This document shows, piece after piece, positions 1 to 5,649 of a stretch of DNA of 8,907 nt. The notes under the pieces are model-generated. The model had not been told where the DNA came from and searched no databases. It saw only the letters and a program-made list of their open reading frames with translations. Made by a program: the position numbers and the translations under genes. Source of the DNA: an uncultured Oscillospiraceae bacterium (lineage in GTDB: Bacteria > Bacillota > Clostridia > Oscillospirales > Oscillospiraceae); the NCBI GenBank assembly GCA_934668605.1, contig CAKUNY010000080.1:1-8907 (forward strand), given 5' to 3'. Position 1 is the first letter of the stretch; the number at the start of each line of letters is the position of its first letter.

Positions 1-199
1 GCTTGAGCTTGCCGCCCTTGGCTTCGTCGATGTGGTTTGCGCGCACCTTGGTCTTGGAGCGGACGACGACCGCGTCAAATTCCTTCAGCGCAGCGCCCAG
101 CTGATCCGGCTCATAGAACTGCTCAACGACTTCGTGACCTGCCTCGCGCAGCTGCGCCATAGCGGTCTTGTCCATTCCATCGGTAACGAGAATTCGCAT
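1..199 (-). CDS. serA: D-3-phosphoglycerate dehydrogenase, N-terminal part (cut by window edge)
   Basis: Only the first 66 codons are present; the gene runs off the left end. The protein begins MRILVTDGMDKTAMAQL and continues with a stretch ending FDAVVVRSKTKV. This matches the N-terminal substrate-binding domain of the D-2-hydroxyacid dehydrogenase family, including the early V-R-S-x-T-K-V segment of SerA. By family knowledge SerA oxidises 3-phosphoglycerate to 3-phosphohydroxypyruvate with NAD+, the first step of serine synthesis in the cytoplasm. The NAD-binding Rossmann part and any ACT domain lie outside the window and cannot be checked. The start is supported by AAGGAG at 208-213 (minus strand), eight bases upstream. 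serC lies 84 bases upstream on the same strand and supplies the next pathway step, which strongly supports SerA over other 2-hydroxyacid dehydrogenases. No separate promoter was recognised in the gap, so transcription probably comes from serC. Confidence 0.88.
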   Translation of the reverse strand, partial: MRILVTDGMDKTAMAQLREAGHEVVEQFYEPDQLGAALKEFDAVVVRSKTKVRANHIDEAKGGKLK

Positions 200-246
200 G
201 ATATGATCTCCTTATTTTTATTGTAGTATGGGATTTTTGGTTCAAA

Positions 247-276
247 ACAAGGCGCGACAATTTTGCCGCGCCTTGT
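247..276 (-). terminator. Hairpin between serC and serA, possible weak terminator or attenuator
   Basis: A perfect 10-bp stem (247-256 pairing with 267-276, arm ACAAGGCGCG) closes a 10-base loop. Read on the minus strand it is followed by only four T residues and then GAACC. It starts eight bases after the serC stop codon. The short U-tract and the pathway link of the two genes suggest partial termination or a processing/stability hairpin rather than a full operon end. This is seen in sequence; the function is inferred. Confidence 0.5.
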
Positions 277-283
277 GTGGTTT

Positions 284-1372
284 TTATTTACCGTAATTCG
301 CTTCGAAGTTCTTGAGGAAGTCAACGAGCGCCTCGACGCCTTCCTTTGGCATCGCGTTGTAGATGGACGCGCGCAGACCGCCGACGGACTTGTGACCCTT
401 GAGGTTATCATAACCCGCAGCCTTCGTGGCCTTGACGACCTCAGCGTCGAGCTCCTTGGACTCGGTCACGAACGGGATGTTCATGAGGGAGCGGAACTCG
501 GGCTCGACGGTGCCTCTGAACATCTTGGAGGAATCCAGGAAGTCATAGAAGACCTTGGCCTTATCGAGGTTGCGCTTGTGCATCTCCTCGAGACCGCCGA
601 TTGACTTGAGGTACTTGAAGACCTTGCCGCAGCAGTAGATCGCCCAGCAGTTCGGGGTGTTGTACATGGAGCCTGCGCCCGCATGCGTGCTGTACTGGAG
701 GTAGATGGGAAGATCGGTCAGATCGTCACGGATGAGGTCTTCACGGATGATGGCAACGATCATGCCCGCGGGGCCGACGTTCTTCTGCACGCCCGCGTAG
801 ATCATGCCGTAGTCAGACACGTTGCAGGGCTGGGAAAGGAACATGGACGACTGGTCGGAAACCAGCGTATGACCCTTGGTGTTGGGGAGCTTCTGCCACG
901 TTACGCCGTGGATGGTCTCGTTCTCGCAGATGTAGACGTAGTCGGTATCCTCGGGGATATCGAGGTCGGAGCAGTCGGGAACGTAGGTGTAGTTCTTGTC
1001 CTTGGAGGAAGCGGCGACGATCACTTCGCCGACCTTCTTGGCCTCTGCGATGGCCTTCTTCGACCATGCGCCGGTCTCAACGTAGACGGCCTTGCCGTTC
1101 TTCATGAGGTTCATGGGGATCATGGAGAACTGGAGCGTTGCGCCGCCCTGGATGAACAGGACTTTATAGTTGTCGGGAATCCCCATCAGGTCGCGCAGAT
1201 CCTGCTCGGCCTCGTCGATGATCTGCTGGAAAACAGGGGAGCGATGGGACATTTCCATCACGCACATGCCGCTTCCGCGGTAGTTCATCATTTCATCGCG
1301 GATCTCTTCCAGAACAGGTTCCGGCATCATTGCGGGGCCGGCAGAGAAGTTAAACGTACGACCATATTTCAT
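284..1372 (-). CDS. serC: Phosphoserine aminotransferase
   Basis: A 362-residue protein, the usual length for SerC of class V aminotransferases (fold type I, PLP). The N-terminus has the family signature FNFSAGPAMMPEPVLE (residues 7-22), followed by MEMSHRSP (39-46), which lines the substrate pocket. GGATLQF at 76-82 is the PLP phosphate-binding region. VSDQSS begins at 171, with Asp173 expected to contact the PLP ring nitrogen, and AGVQKNVGPAG at 193-203 carries the Schiff-base lysine Lys197. SerC transfers an amino group from glutamate to 3-phosphohydroxypyruvate in serine synthesis, and in many bacteria also acts in vitamin B6 synthesis. The frame is open for 51 more codons upstream. The chosen start follows AAGGAGG by eight bases and begins MKYGRTFNF as in homologues; the upstream extension would cross the promoter. 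It is probably cotranscribed with serA. A small oddity is Gln in the DxSS motif where Met is usual. Confidence 0.96.
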   Translation of the reverse strand: MKYGRTFNFSAGPAMMPEPVLEEIRDEMMNYRGSGMCVMEMSHRSPVFQQIIDEAEQDLRDLMGIPDNYKVLFIQGGATLQFSMIPMNLMKNGKAVYVETGAWSKKAIAEAKKVGEVIVAASSKDKNYTYVPDCSDLDIPEDTDYVYICENETIHGVTWQKLPNTKGHTLVSDQSSMFLSQPCNVSDYGMIYAGVQKNVGPAGMIVAIIREDLIRDDLTDLPIYLQYSTHAGAGSMYNTPNCWAIYCCGKVFKYLKSIGGLEEMHKRNLDKAKVFYDFLDSSKMFRGTVEPEFRSLMNIPFVTESKELDAEVVKATKAAGYDNLKGHKSVGGLRASIYNAMPKEGVEALVDFLKNFEANYGK

Positions 1373-1380
1373 AATATGAG

Positions 1381-1387
1381 CCTCCTT
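1381..1387 (-). promoter_or_regulatory. serC ribosome binding site
   Basis: AAGGAGG on the minus strand, eight bases before the ATG at 1372. It fixes the serC start against a longer open frame that reaches 1525. Confidence 0.85.
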
Positions 1388-1424
1388 ATTATGTAAGCAT
1401 TTGTGAAATTTGCCCGCTATGCCC

Positions 1425-1453
1425 AGTATATACTGTTCCAACAAAATAATCAA
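1425..1453 (-). promoter_or_regulatory. serC(-serA) sigma-A-type promoter
   Basis: On the minus strand TTGATT (1453-1448) and TATACT (1430-1425) are separated by exactly 17 bases, close to the housekeeping consensus TTGACA-N17-TATAAT. The expected transcription start is near 1418, giving a leader of about 45 bases. That is too short for a T-box or serine riboswitch. The region upstream of the -35 box is very A/T rich. Confidence 0.72.
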
Positions 1454-1459
1454 CCGTTT

Positions 1460-1496
1460 TCTAAAAAATATTTTGCAAAACTCATAATTTTTTAGA
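1460..1496. repeat. A/T-rich inverted repeat upstream of the serC promoter
   Basis: Perfect 10-bp arms TCTAAAAAAT (1460-1469) and ATTTTTTAGA (1487-1496) are separated by 17 bases. They lie six bases beyond the serC -35 box, where an UP element or operator would sit. A third CTAAAAAAT at 1501-1509 belongs to the spoIIID terminator T-run. There is no direct evidence of a binding protein. Confidence 0.5.
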
Positions 1497-1502
1497 GTGC
1501 CT

Positions 1503-1525
1503 AAAAAATTGTCCGCCACGGACAA
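1503..1525 (-). terminator. spoIIID rho-independent terminator
   Basis: Read on the minus strand, a perfect 7-bp stem TTGTCCG/CGGACAA with a 3-base loop (1516-1518) is followed directly by six T residues (1508-1503). It starts 23 bases after the spoIIID stop and separates spoIIID from the serC promoter. The stem contains GGACAA on both strands, which resembles the SpoIIID binding core. Confidence 0.8.
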
Positions 1526-1548
1526 ACAGCCCGCGCGGACAGGGGACT

Positions 1549-1806
1549 TTATGCTTCTCGCTGCTTCTGATATTTTCGCTTCGTTGCGTCACCGCCGCGC
1601 AGGTGGCGCTCGGCCTTGTTCTGCTCTAAAATTTCCTTCACCTGTACGTAAAGCGGGCGGTCAATTTCCTTTAATCGCTCCGACAGGTCTTTGTGAACCG
1701 TCGATTTGGAGACGGAAAAATGCTTGGCTGCGTCGCGGATGGTCGTGCGGCGCTCGATGAGGTACACAGCAAGCTCCCTTGCTCGGGTTTCCAGATCATC
1801 TCTCAT
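1549..1806 (-). CDS. spoIIID: Sporulation transcriptional regulator SpoIIID
   Basis: An 85-residue DNA-binding protein, the usual SpoIIID size. A helix-turn-helix spans roughly residues 22-41 and holds the signature VSKSTVHKDL (32-41), which is essentially the family hallmark. It is followed by SERLKEI and then the conserved C-terminal HLRGGDATK (68-76) and a basic tail, which in Bacillus subtilis SpoIIID also contacts DNA. By family knowledge SpoIIID is made in the mother cell during endospore formation and activates or represses many sigma-E-dependent genes, including its own. The frame continues upstream to 1923. The chosen start is preceded by GGAGGT (1814-1819) at seven bases and matches the family N-terminus, while the extra residues are cysteine- and proline-rich and unlike SpoIIID. 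The gene is monocistronic, divergent from arcA and closed by its own terminator. Its presence indicates a spore-forming lineage. Confidence 0.96.
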   Translation of the reverse strand: MRDDLETRARELAVYLIERRTTIRDAAKHFSVSKSTVHKDLSERLKEIDRPLYVQVKEILEQNKAERHLRGGDATKRKYQKQREA

Positions 1807-1813
1807 GTAGGGC

Positions 1814-1819
1814 ACCTCC
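1814..1819 (-). promoter_or_regulatory. spoIIID ribosome binding site
   Basis: GGAGGT on the minus strand, seven bases before the ATG at 1806. It selects the 85-residue SpoIIID over the longer open frame. Confidence 0.75.
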
Positions 1820-1848
1820 AAGGCTGTGTATGTGCATCTGCTACTGGG

Positions 1849-1856
1849 AGTATATG
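1849..1856 (-). promoter_or_regulatory. Possible spoIIID -10 element (sigma-E-like)
   Basis: On the minus strand CATATACT lies about 43 bases before the spoIIID start. It matches seven of eight positions of the sigma-E -10 consensus CATACAMT (M = A/C), and also contains TATACT, which fits sigma-A. No convincing -35 box was found at the right spacing, so the assignment is tentative. spoIIID is sigma-E-dependent in Bacillus, which makes it plausible. Confidence 0.35.
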
Positions 1857-1859
1857 ACG

Positions 1860-1903
1860 CGGGACAGGAAAGTAGCACAAAGGGCGCGGAAACGGGACAA
1901 GAA
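1860..1903. promoter_or_regulatory. Direct repeats resembling SpoIIID binding sites
   Basis: CGGGACAGGAA (1860-1870) and CGGGACAAGAA (1893-1903) agree at 10 of 11 bases and are spaced 33 bases start to start, close to three helical turns. The second holds GGACAAG, the core reported for Bacillus SpoIIID; the first differs by one base. They lie just upstream of the putative spoIIID -10 element, fitting autoregulation. The occurrence is seen; binding is inferred. Confidence 0.4.
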
Positions 1904-1953
1904 TATGCAGAAAATCCGGCCAAACGGACATGCTATTTTATAACTTCCGATGA

Positions 1954-1982
1954 TTGCAAAGGGCGAAAAAATCTGATACACT
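1954..1982 (+). promoter_or_regulatory. arcA promoter
   Basis: TTGCAA (1954-1959) and TACACT (1977-1982) are separated by 17 bases. The -10 box is preceded by TGA, giving an extended -10 (TGnTACACT). The expected transcription start is near 1989, leaving a leader of about 20 bases that holds only the ribosome binding site. No clear ArgR-type box was recognised around it. Confidence 0.6.
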
Positions 1983-1996
1983 GGAAAAAAGTATAT

Positions 1997-2003
1997 GGGA
2001 GGG
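1997..2003 (+). promoter_or_regulatory. arcA ribosome binding site
   Basis: GGGAGGG lies six bases before the ATG at 2010. An in-frame ATG at 1995 would place this element inside the coding region and leave no site upstream, so 2010 is preferred. Confidence 0.7.
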
Positions 2004-2009
2004 CGCGCT

Positions 2010-3233
2010 ATGGCGATTCATGTGACCAGCGAGATCGGGCAGCTGCGAAAGGTGCTTCTCAAGCGCCCGGGCAGAGAGCTCGAGCATCTGAGCCCGGAAA
2101 CGATGGAGTCGCTTTTATTCGACGACATTCCGTATCTGCATCGCGCGCAGTCCGAGCACGACCGGTTTGCGGAAATCCTGCGCGAAAACGGCGCGCAGGT
2201 CGTGTATCTTGAAAATCTGATGGCCGAGGTTCTTGAAAGAAAACCAGAGCTCCGCGAGCCGTTTGCCTCCGATGTGATCGAACGGGCGGGCGGCAGCGCG
2301 CAGGGCTACCGCGAGGCGCTGACGGAGTATCTTTTGGCCATCGAAGACGCGGGAAAGCTCGTGCGCAGGACGATGGCGGGCGTTACCTACGAGGAGGTCT
2401 TTGAAGACCACGCGGCGGGGCTTTCGGGGCTGGTGCGCGAGAAGACAAGATTTCTCATGCCGCCGATCCCAAACCTCTATTTTACGCGCGATCCGTTCGC
2501 CTGCATCGGCCGCGGCGTGAGCCTGAACCATATGTATTCCGCGACGAGAAACCGCGAGACGATCTACGGCGGCTATATTTTAAGGTATCATCCGGACTTC
2601 GCCGGGAGAATTCCGCTCTACTACACGCCGCAGGAACACTTTTCCATCGAAGGCGGCGACATTCTGAATCTGAGTGAAAGCGTCCTTGCCGTCGGCATGT
2701 CCCAGCGGACGCAGCCGGAGGCCATCGAGCAGCTGGCGCAGAATATTTTTGCCGACGAGCAGAGCAAAATCACGACGGTTCTCGCCTTCGAGATACCAAG
2801 AACGCGCGCGTTCATGCATCTGGACACGGTGTTTACGCAGGTGGACACGGACAAATTCACCGTCCATCCCGGCATTCTCGGCACGCTCAGCGTGTATGAG
2901 CTGACGGGGAAGGGAGAAAAAACGCTTACGACCCGGAAACTGGAGGCATCCCTGGAGGATATTTTGAAGCGCTATCTGCATTTGGATTCTGTCCATCTCA
3001 TCCGCTGCGGCGGAGAAAGTCCGATTGCCGCCGCGCGCGAGCAGTGGAGCGACGGCTCGAATACCCTTTGCATCCGCCCCGGCGTGGTGCTGGTCTATGA
3101 CCGCAATTATGTGACCAATCGGATTTTGAACGACTGCGGCATCGAGACGCTTGAAATGCCGAGCTCCGAGCTCTCCAGAGGCCGGGGAGGACCCCGCTGC
3201 ATGAGCATGCCGCTTATTCGCGAAAACCCATGA
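2010..3233 (+). CDS. arcA: Arginine deiminase
   Basis: A 407-residue protein, the normal length for arginine deiminase of the guanidino-group-modifying superfamily. It hydrolyses L-arginine to citrulline and ammonia in the cytoplasm. All expected active-site elements are visible: the N-terminal VTSEIGQLRKVLLKRPG; FTRDPF at 158-163 with Asp161; EGGDIL at 214-219 with Glu214; MHLDTVF at 269-275 with His270 and Asp272; and RGRGGPRCMSMPL at 390-402 with catalytic Cys397. The start follows GGGAGGG and gives MAIHVTSEIG as in homologues. It is the first gene of an apparent arcA-arcB-cyclodeaminase group with its own promoter. The next gene begins 235 bases downstream, an unusually wide gap for an arc operon, and that gap holds a palindromic repeat. 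The protein is intact, and its base composition looks like that of its neighbours. A peptidylarginine deiminase or amidinotransferase is unlikely, given the motif set and length. Confidence 0.97.
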   Translation: MAIHVTSEIGQLRKVLLKRPGRELEHLSPETMESLLFDDIPYLHRAQSEHDRFAEILRENGAQVVYLENLMAEVLERKPELREPFASDVIERAGGSAQGYREALTEYLLAIEDAGKLVRRTMAGVTYEEVFEDHAAGLSGLVREKTRFLMPPIPNLYFTRDPFACIGRGVSLNHMYSATRNRETIYGGYILRYHPDFAGRIPLYYTPQEHFSIEGGDILNLSESVLAVGMSQRTQPEAIEQLAQNIFADEQSKITTVLAFEIPRTRAFMHLDTVFTQVDTDKFTVHPGILGTLSVYELTGKGEKTLTTRKLEASLEDILKRYLHLDSVHLIRCGGESPIAAAREQWSDGSNTLCIRPGVVLVYDRNYVTNRILNDCGIETLEMPSSELSRGRGGPRCMSMPLIRENP

Positions 3234-3301
3234 GGTGGTTTTATGCACAAAATTCAGGAAAACTTCGGATCGTTCATATCTATGGGATCTCCGAAAATGA
3301 T

Positions 3302-3410
3302 GCGTAGGGGTCGATGCCCACATCGACCCGGCAGAACAATCCGTTTTTAACGATACCCTTCGGCGAATTCGATCGTGCCCTTGGGGCGATGTGGGCATCG
3401 CCCCCTACGC
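3302..3410. repeat. 109-bp palindromic repeat, copy 1 (two inverted GTAG-hairpin units)
   Basis: The element has imperfect terminal inverted repeats: GCGTAG at 3302-3307 and CTACGC at 3405-3410. Inside each end lies a 9-bp hairpin with a 4-base loop. The left (3308-3329) has stem GGGTCGATG/CATCGACCC; the right (3383-3404) has stem GGGGCGATG/CATCGCCCC. A GTAG tetranucleotide next to a hairpin, present twice in inverted order, is the layout of REP doublets (BIMEs), which RAYT transposases of the IS200/IS605 group mobilise. The unit recurs at 7435-7541 with a related centre (shared CCGTTTTTA and GCGAATTCG). No transposase is in the window. It fills most of the gap between arcA and arcB and carries no convincing gene. 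The remaining bases (3234-3301 and 3411-3452) show no clear promoter. Confidence 0.85.
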
Positions 3411-3452
3411 CGTATTCCGACAGTCTAATTTACATTTGCAATTCCATTTATC

Positions 3453-3459
3453 AAAGGAG
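3453..3459 (+). promoter_or_regulatory. arcB ribosome binding site
   Basis: AAAGGAG lies nine bases before the ATG at 3469. It excludes a longer open frame that starts with GTG at 3391 inside the palindromic repeat. Confidence 0.75.
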
Positions 3460-3468
3460 ATAGATCTT

Positions 3469-4461
3469 ATGCCCGTCAACATCAGAGGAAGACATTTTTT
3501 GAAGCTCATCGACTACACACCGGCGGAGATCCGGTATCTGCTCGATCTGTCTCGCGATTTTAAAAATCTCAAGCGCACCGGAACACCCCATCGGTACCTG
3601 GAGGGCAAGAACGTGGTGCTGCTGTTTGAAAAAACGTCCACCCGCACGCGCTGCGCGTTCGAGGTCGCGGGTCGCGACCTTGGCATGGGCGTGACGTATC
3701 TCGATCCCGGCAGCAGCCAGATGGGGAAGAAGGAGTCCATCGCGGACACCGCGAAGGTTTTAGGGCGCATGTACGACGGCATTGAATACCGCGGCTTCAG
3801 CCAGAAAATCGTGGAAGAACTGGCCGAAAACGCGGGCGTTCCGGTCTGGAACGGCTTGACTGACGAGTTCCACCCGACGCAGATGCTTGCCGACCTTCTC
3901 ACCATCGAAGAGAAGAAGGGCGCGCTCAAGGGACTTAAATTCACCTATTTCGGCGACGCGCGCAACAATATGGGAAACTCCCTCATGATCGCCTGCGCGA
4001 AGATGGGTCTTCATTTCACCGCCTGCGCGCCGAAGGAGCTGTTCCCGGCGCAGGAGCTGGTTCGGCTTGCAAAAGAGTATGCTGAGGCCAGCGGCGGCTC
4101 TGTGACGCTGACGGAGAATATCACGGAGGGTGCAAAGGACGCGGATGTCTTGTATACCGACATCTGGGTTTCGATGGGCGAGCCCGATTCTGTGTGGGCA
4201 GAGCGCATTCGGCTTCTGAAAGCCTATCAGGTGAACGCGGAGAAGATGAAAATGGCGAAACCGGACGCGATTTTCATGCACTGCCTGCCGTCGTTCCATG
4301 ACACGAACACGACGATCGGTAAGGAAATTGCCGACAAGTTCGGCATCACCGAGATGGAGGTCACAGACGAAGTGTTCGCGGGCCCGCAGTCGGTCGTCTT
4401 CGACGAGGCCGAGAACCGCATGCACACCATCAAGGCCGTCATGTACGCTACATTAAAATAA
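3469..4461 (+). CDS. arcB: Ornithine carbamoyltransferase (probably catabolic)
   Basis: A 330-residue protein of the aspartate/ornithine carbamoyltransferase family. It catalyses the reversible reaction of ornithine and carbamoyl phosphate with citrulline and phosphate. The carbamoyl-phosphate domain shows STRTR at 57-61 and HPTQ at 135-138. The ornithine domain shows [10 protein letters not shown] at 163-172, DIWVSMGE at 231-238 (ornithine-binding Asp and SMG loop) and HCLP at 271-274 with the reactive Cys272. The SMG loop marks ornithine rather than aspartate as substrate. Its place after arginine deiminase suggests the catabolic direction, citrulline to ornithine, hence arcB; sequence alone does not separate ArcB from biosynthetic ArgF. 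The start is set by AAAGGAG and the [12 protein letters not shown]-terminus. The next gene begins 22 bases downstream with its own ribosome binding site, so the two are very likely cotranscribed. No separate promoter was recognised in front of it. Confidence 0.93.
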   Translation: MPVNIRGRHFLKLIDYTPAEIRYLLDLSRDFKNLKRTGTPHRYLEGKNVVLLFEKTSTRTRCAFEVAGRDLGMGVTYLDPGSSQMGKKESIADTAKVLGRMYDGIEYRGFSQKIVEELAENAGVPVWNGLTDEFHPTQMLADLLTIEEKKGALKGLKFTYFGDARNNMGNSLMIACAKMGLHFTACAPKELFPAQELVRLAKEYAEASGGSVTLTENITEGAKDADVLYTDIWVSMGEPDSVWAERIRLLKAYQVNAEKMKMAKPDAIFMHCLPSFHDTNTTIGKEIADKFGITEMEVTDEVFAGPQSVVFDEAENRMHTIKAVMYATLK

Positions 4462-4483
4462 GCGCACGAGAAAGGAGCTTCCT

Positions 4484-5581
4484 ATGGCTTTTTCGCTTCC
4501 CACCTACCTTCCGCCGGATTTTGACGCGTTGGGACTCAAAAACGCGCCGGACGCAAAATGGGCGTATGCTCCGAAGGATGGTGTGGCCCCCGAGGGCTTC
4601 CACAGCACATCCATGTACCCGGAGTATTTTAAGCTGGATGGCGTATGGCGCCTGGCCCCTGAGAGCCGCATGGACGCAAGCGTCGTCTGGCGGGAAGACG
4701 GAAGGCTCGACGTTGTGGAAAACCGCAACCTCAAGCAGGGCGACCGCGTGATTTTGGGCCGGACGGAAAAGGGTGCGGACGGGATTTATCTTCACACAAA
4801 GGGCTTTGAAAATCCCGAAGAGACGCACGACGATCAGTTCGTGTTCCGGCAGGGAAGAAGCCGCGAAACGTCCTACGCGCGCGACTACGACCATTTGATG
4901 GAGCTTCTGCGCTATGAAAAGGAGCATGGAAACATTCTCTGGGTCATGGGCCCGGCGTTCGCCTTTGACTACGACGCCCGGCGCGCCATGCAGCGCCTCA
5001 TTGAAAACGGCTACGCGCACGGACTTCTTGCCGGAAACGCCTTAGCGACGCATGACTTGGAGGGCGCGCTTTTGCACACCGCGCTCGGGCAGGATATCTA
5101 CACCCAGAAATCCCACCCGAACGGACATTACAACCATCTGGACGTCATCAACAAGGTGCGCGCGAGCGGCTCGATCGGGCAGTTTATTGACGACTACCAG
5201 ATCGACAACGGCATTCTGTACAGCGTGGTCAAGAATCACGTTCCGTTTGTGCTCACCGGCTCGATTCGAGACGACGGGCCGCTTCCCGAGGTCATCGGAG
5301 ACGCGTACAAGGGTCAGAGTGAAATGCGGAGGCTCGTTAAAAAATGCACAACGATCATCTGCCTGGCTACCATGCTCCACACGATCGCGGCCGGGAACAT
5401 GACTCCGTCGTTCCGCGTGCTTCCCGACGGAACCGTCCGGCCTGTGTATCTTTACAGCGTGGACGCGGACGAGTTTGTGGTCAATAAGCTGCTTGACCGG
5501 GGGAGCCTGGCCGCGACGACGATCGTCACGAATGTGCAGGACTTCATCACGATTCTGGCTCGAGGGCTGGATGTTCTGTGA
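4484..5581 (+). CDS. LOR/SDH-family (TIGR00300) protein, probable archaeal-type ornithine cyclodeaminase
   Basis: A 365-residue soluble protein with no signal peptide or membrane segment. Residues from about 36 to 107 (PEGFHSTSMYPEYF, then MDASVVW and KQGDRVILG) fit the conserved LOR/SDH N-terminal domain. The C-terminal part carries the family blocks VMGPAFAFDYDARRAM (154-169), GLLAGNALATHDLEGAL (180-196) and GHYNHLDVINKVRASGSI (214-231). It ends with NMTPSFRVLPDG and a Val/Asn-rich stretch typical of the NAD-binding fold. Characterised relatives are the Methanococcus ornithine cyclodeaminase and the C-terminal half of cyanobacterial AgrE/ArgZ, which turn ornithine into proline plus ammonia. 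This family is unrelated to the mu-crystallin-type cyclodeaminase usual in clostridia. Placement directly behind arcA and arcB fits ornithine as substrate. The start follows AAAGGAG (4471-4477) by six bases. It is somewhat shorter than archaeal members (about 400 residues), lacking their extra N-terminal segment. The family assignment is firm; the exact reaction is inferred. Confidence 0.78.
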   Translation: MAFSLPTYLPPDFDALGLKNAPDAKWAYAPKDGVAPEGFHSTSMYPEYFKLDGVWRLAPESRMDASVVWREDGRLDVVENRNLKQGDRVILGRTEKGADGIYLHTKGFENPEETHDDQFVFRQGRSRETSYARDYDHLMELLRYEKEHGNILWVMGPAFAFDYDARRAMQRLIENGYAHGLLAGNALATHDLEGALLHTALGQDIYTQKSHPNGHYNHLDVINKVRASGSIGQFIDDYQIDNGILYSVVKNHVPFVLTGSIRDDGPLPEVIGDAYKGQSEMRRLVKKCTTIICLATMLHTIAAGNMTPSFRVLPDGTVRPVYLYSVDADEFVVNKLLDRGSLAATTIVTNVQDFITILARGLDVL

Positions 5582-5595
5582 AAAACAGAATTCTT
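5573..5595 (+). terminator. Weak hairpin at the end of the arginine gene group
   Basis: A 6-bp stem TTCTGT (5574-5579) / ACAGAA (5585-5590) with a 5-base loop, overlapping the stop codon and followed by TTCTT. The low stability and broken T-run make it a weak terminator candidate at best. Confidence 0.3.
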
Positions 5596-5619
5596 ACAAA
5601 AAATGTCCGGGAATTTGAC

Positions 5620-5649
5620 TTGACGGGCAGAATGGTTCTTCTCTATAAT
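5620..5649 (+). promoter_or_regulatory. Sigma-A promoter of the phosphohexomutase gene
   Basis: TTGACG (5620-5625) and a perfect TATAAT (5644-5649) are separated by 18 bases. The expected start is near 5656, giving a leader of about 28 bases that contains AGGAGGT (5671-5677) six bases before the ATG. This separates the sugar mutase gene from the arginine group. An inverted repeat CAGAAT (5628-5633) / ATTCTG (5648-5653) overlaps the -10 box. Confidence 0.8.

Noticed and set aside
683..1396. A 237-codon plus-strand open frame opposite serC
   Set aside because: It is a shadow of serC codon bias, with a repetitive Val/Gly/Asp composition and no ribosome binding site.
1373..1424. A possible riboswitch or T-box in the serC leader
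   Set aside because: The predicted leader is only about 45 bases, too short for these structures, and no T-box motif is present.
1807..1923. An N-terminal extension of SpoIIID by 39 residues
   Set aside because: The extension is unlike any SpoIIID N-terminus, would cross the putative promoter and ignores the GGAGGT site in front of the shorter start.
3243..3350. A 35-codon open frame starting with ATG after an AGGTGG sequence just behind arcA
   Set aside because: Its second half is encoded by the palindromic repeat, the composition is unremarkable, and no known small protein is recognisable. It is most likely chance.
2580..3398. A 272-codon minus-strand open frame opposite arcA and running into the repeat
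   Set aside because: arcA has all catalytic residues in the other frame. This frame has no recognisable motif and crosses the repeat element.
3302..3410. Interpretation of the palindromic repeats as CRISPR units or as plain terminators
   Set aside because: There are only two distant copies with no spacer array. The hairpins lack T-runs and are organised as inverted GTAG units, which fits a REP/MITE-like element better.
3391..3468. A GTG start for ornithine carbamoyltransferase inside the repeat
   Set aside because: It would add 26 residues encoded by repeat DNA. The ATG at 3469 has a good ribosome binding site and the family N-terminus.
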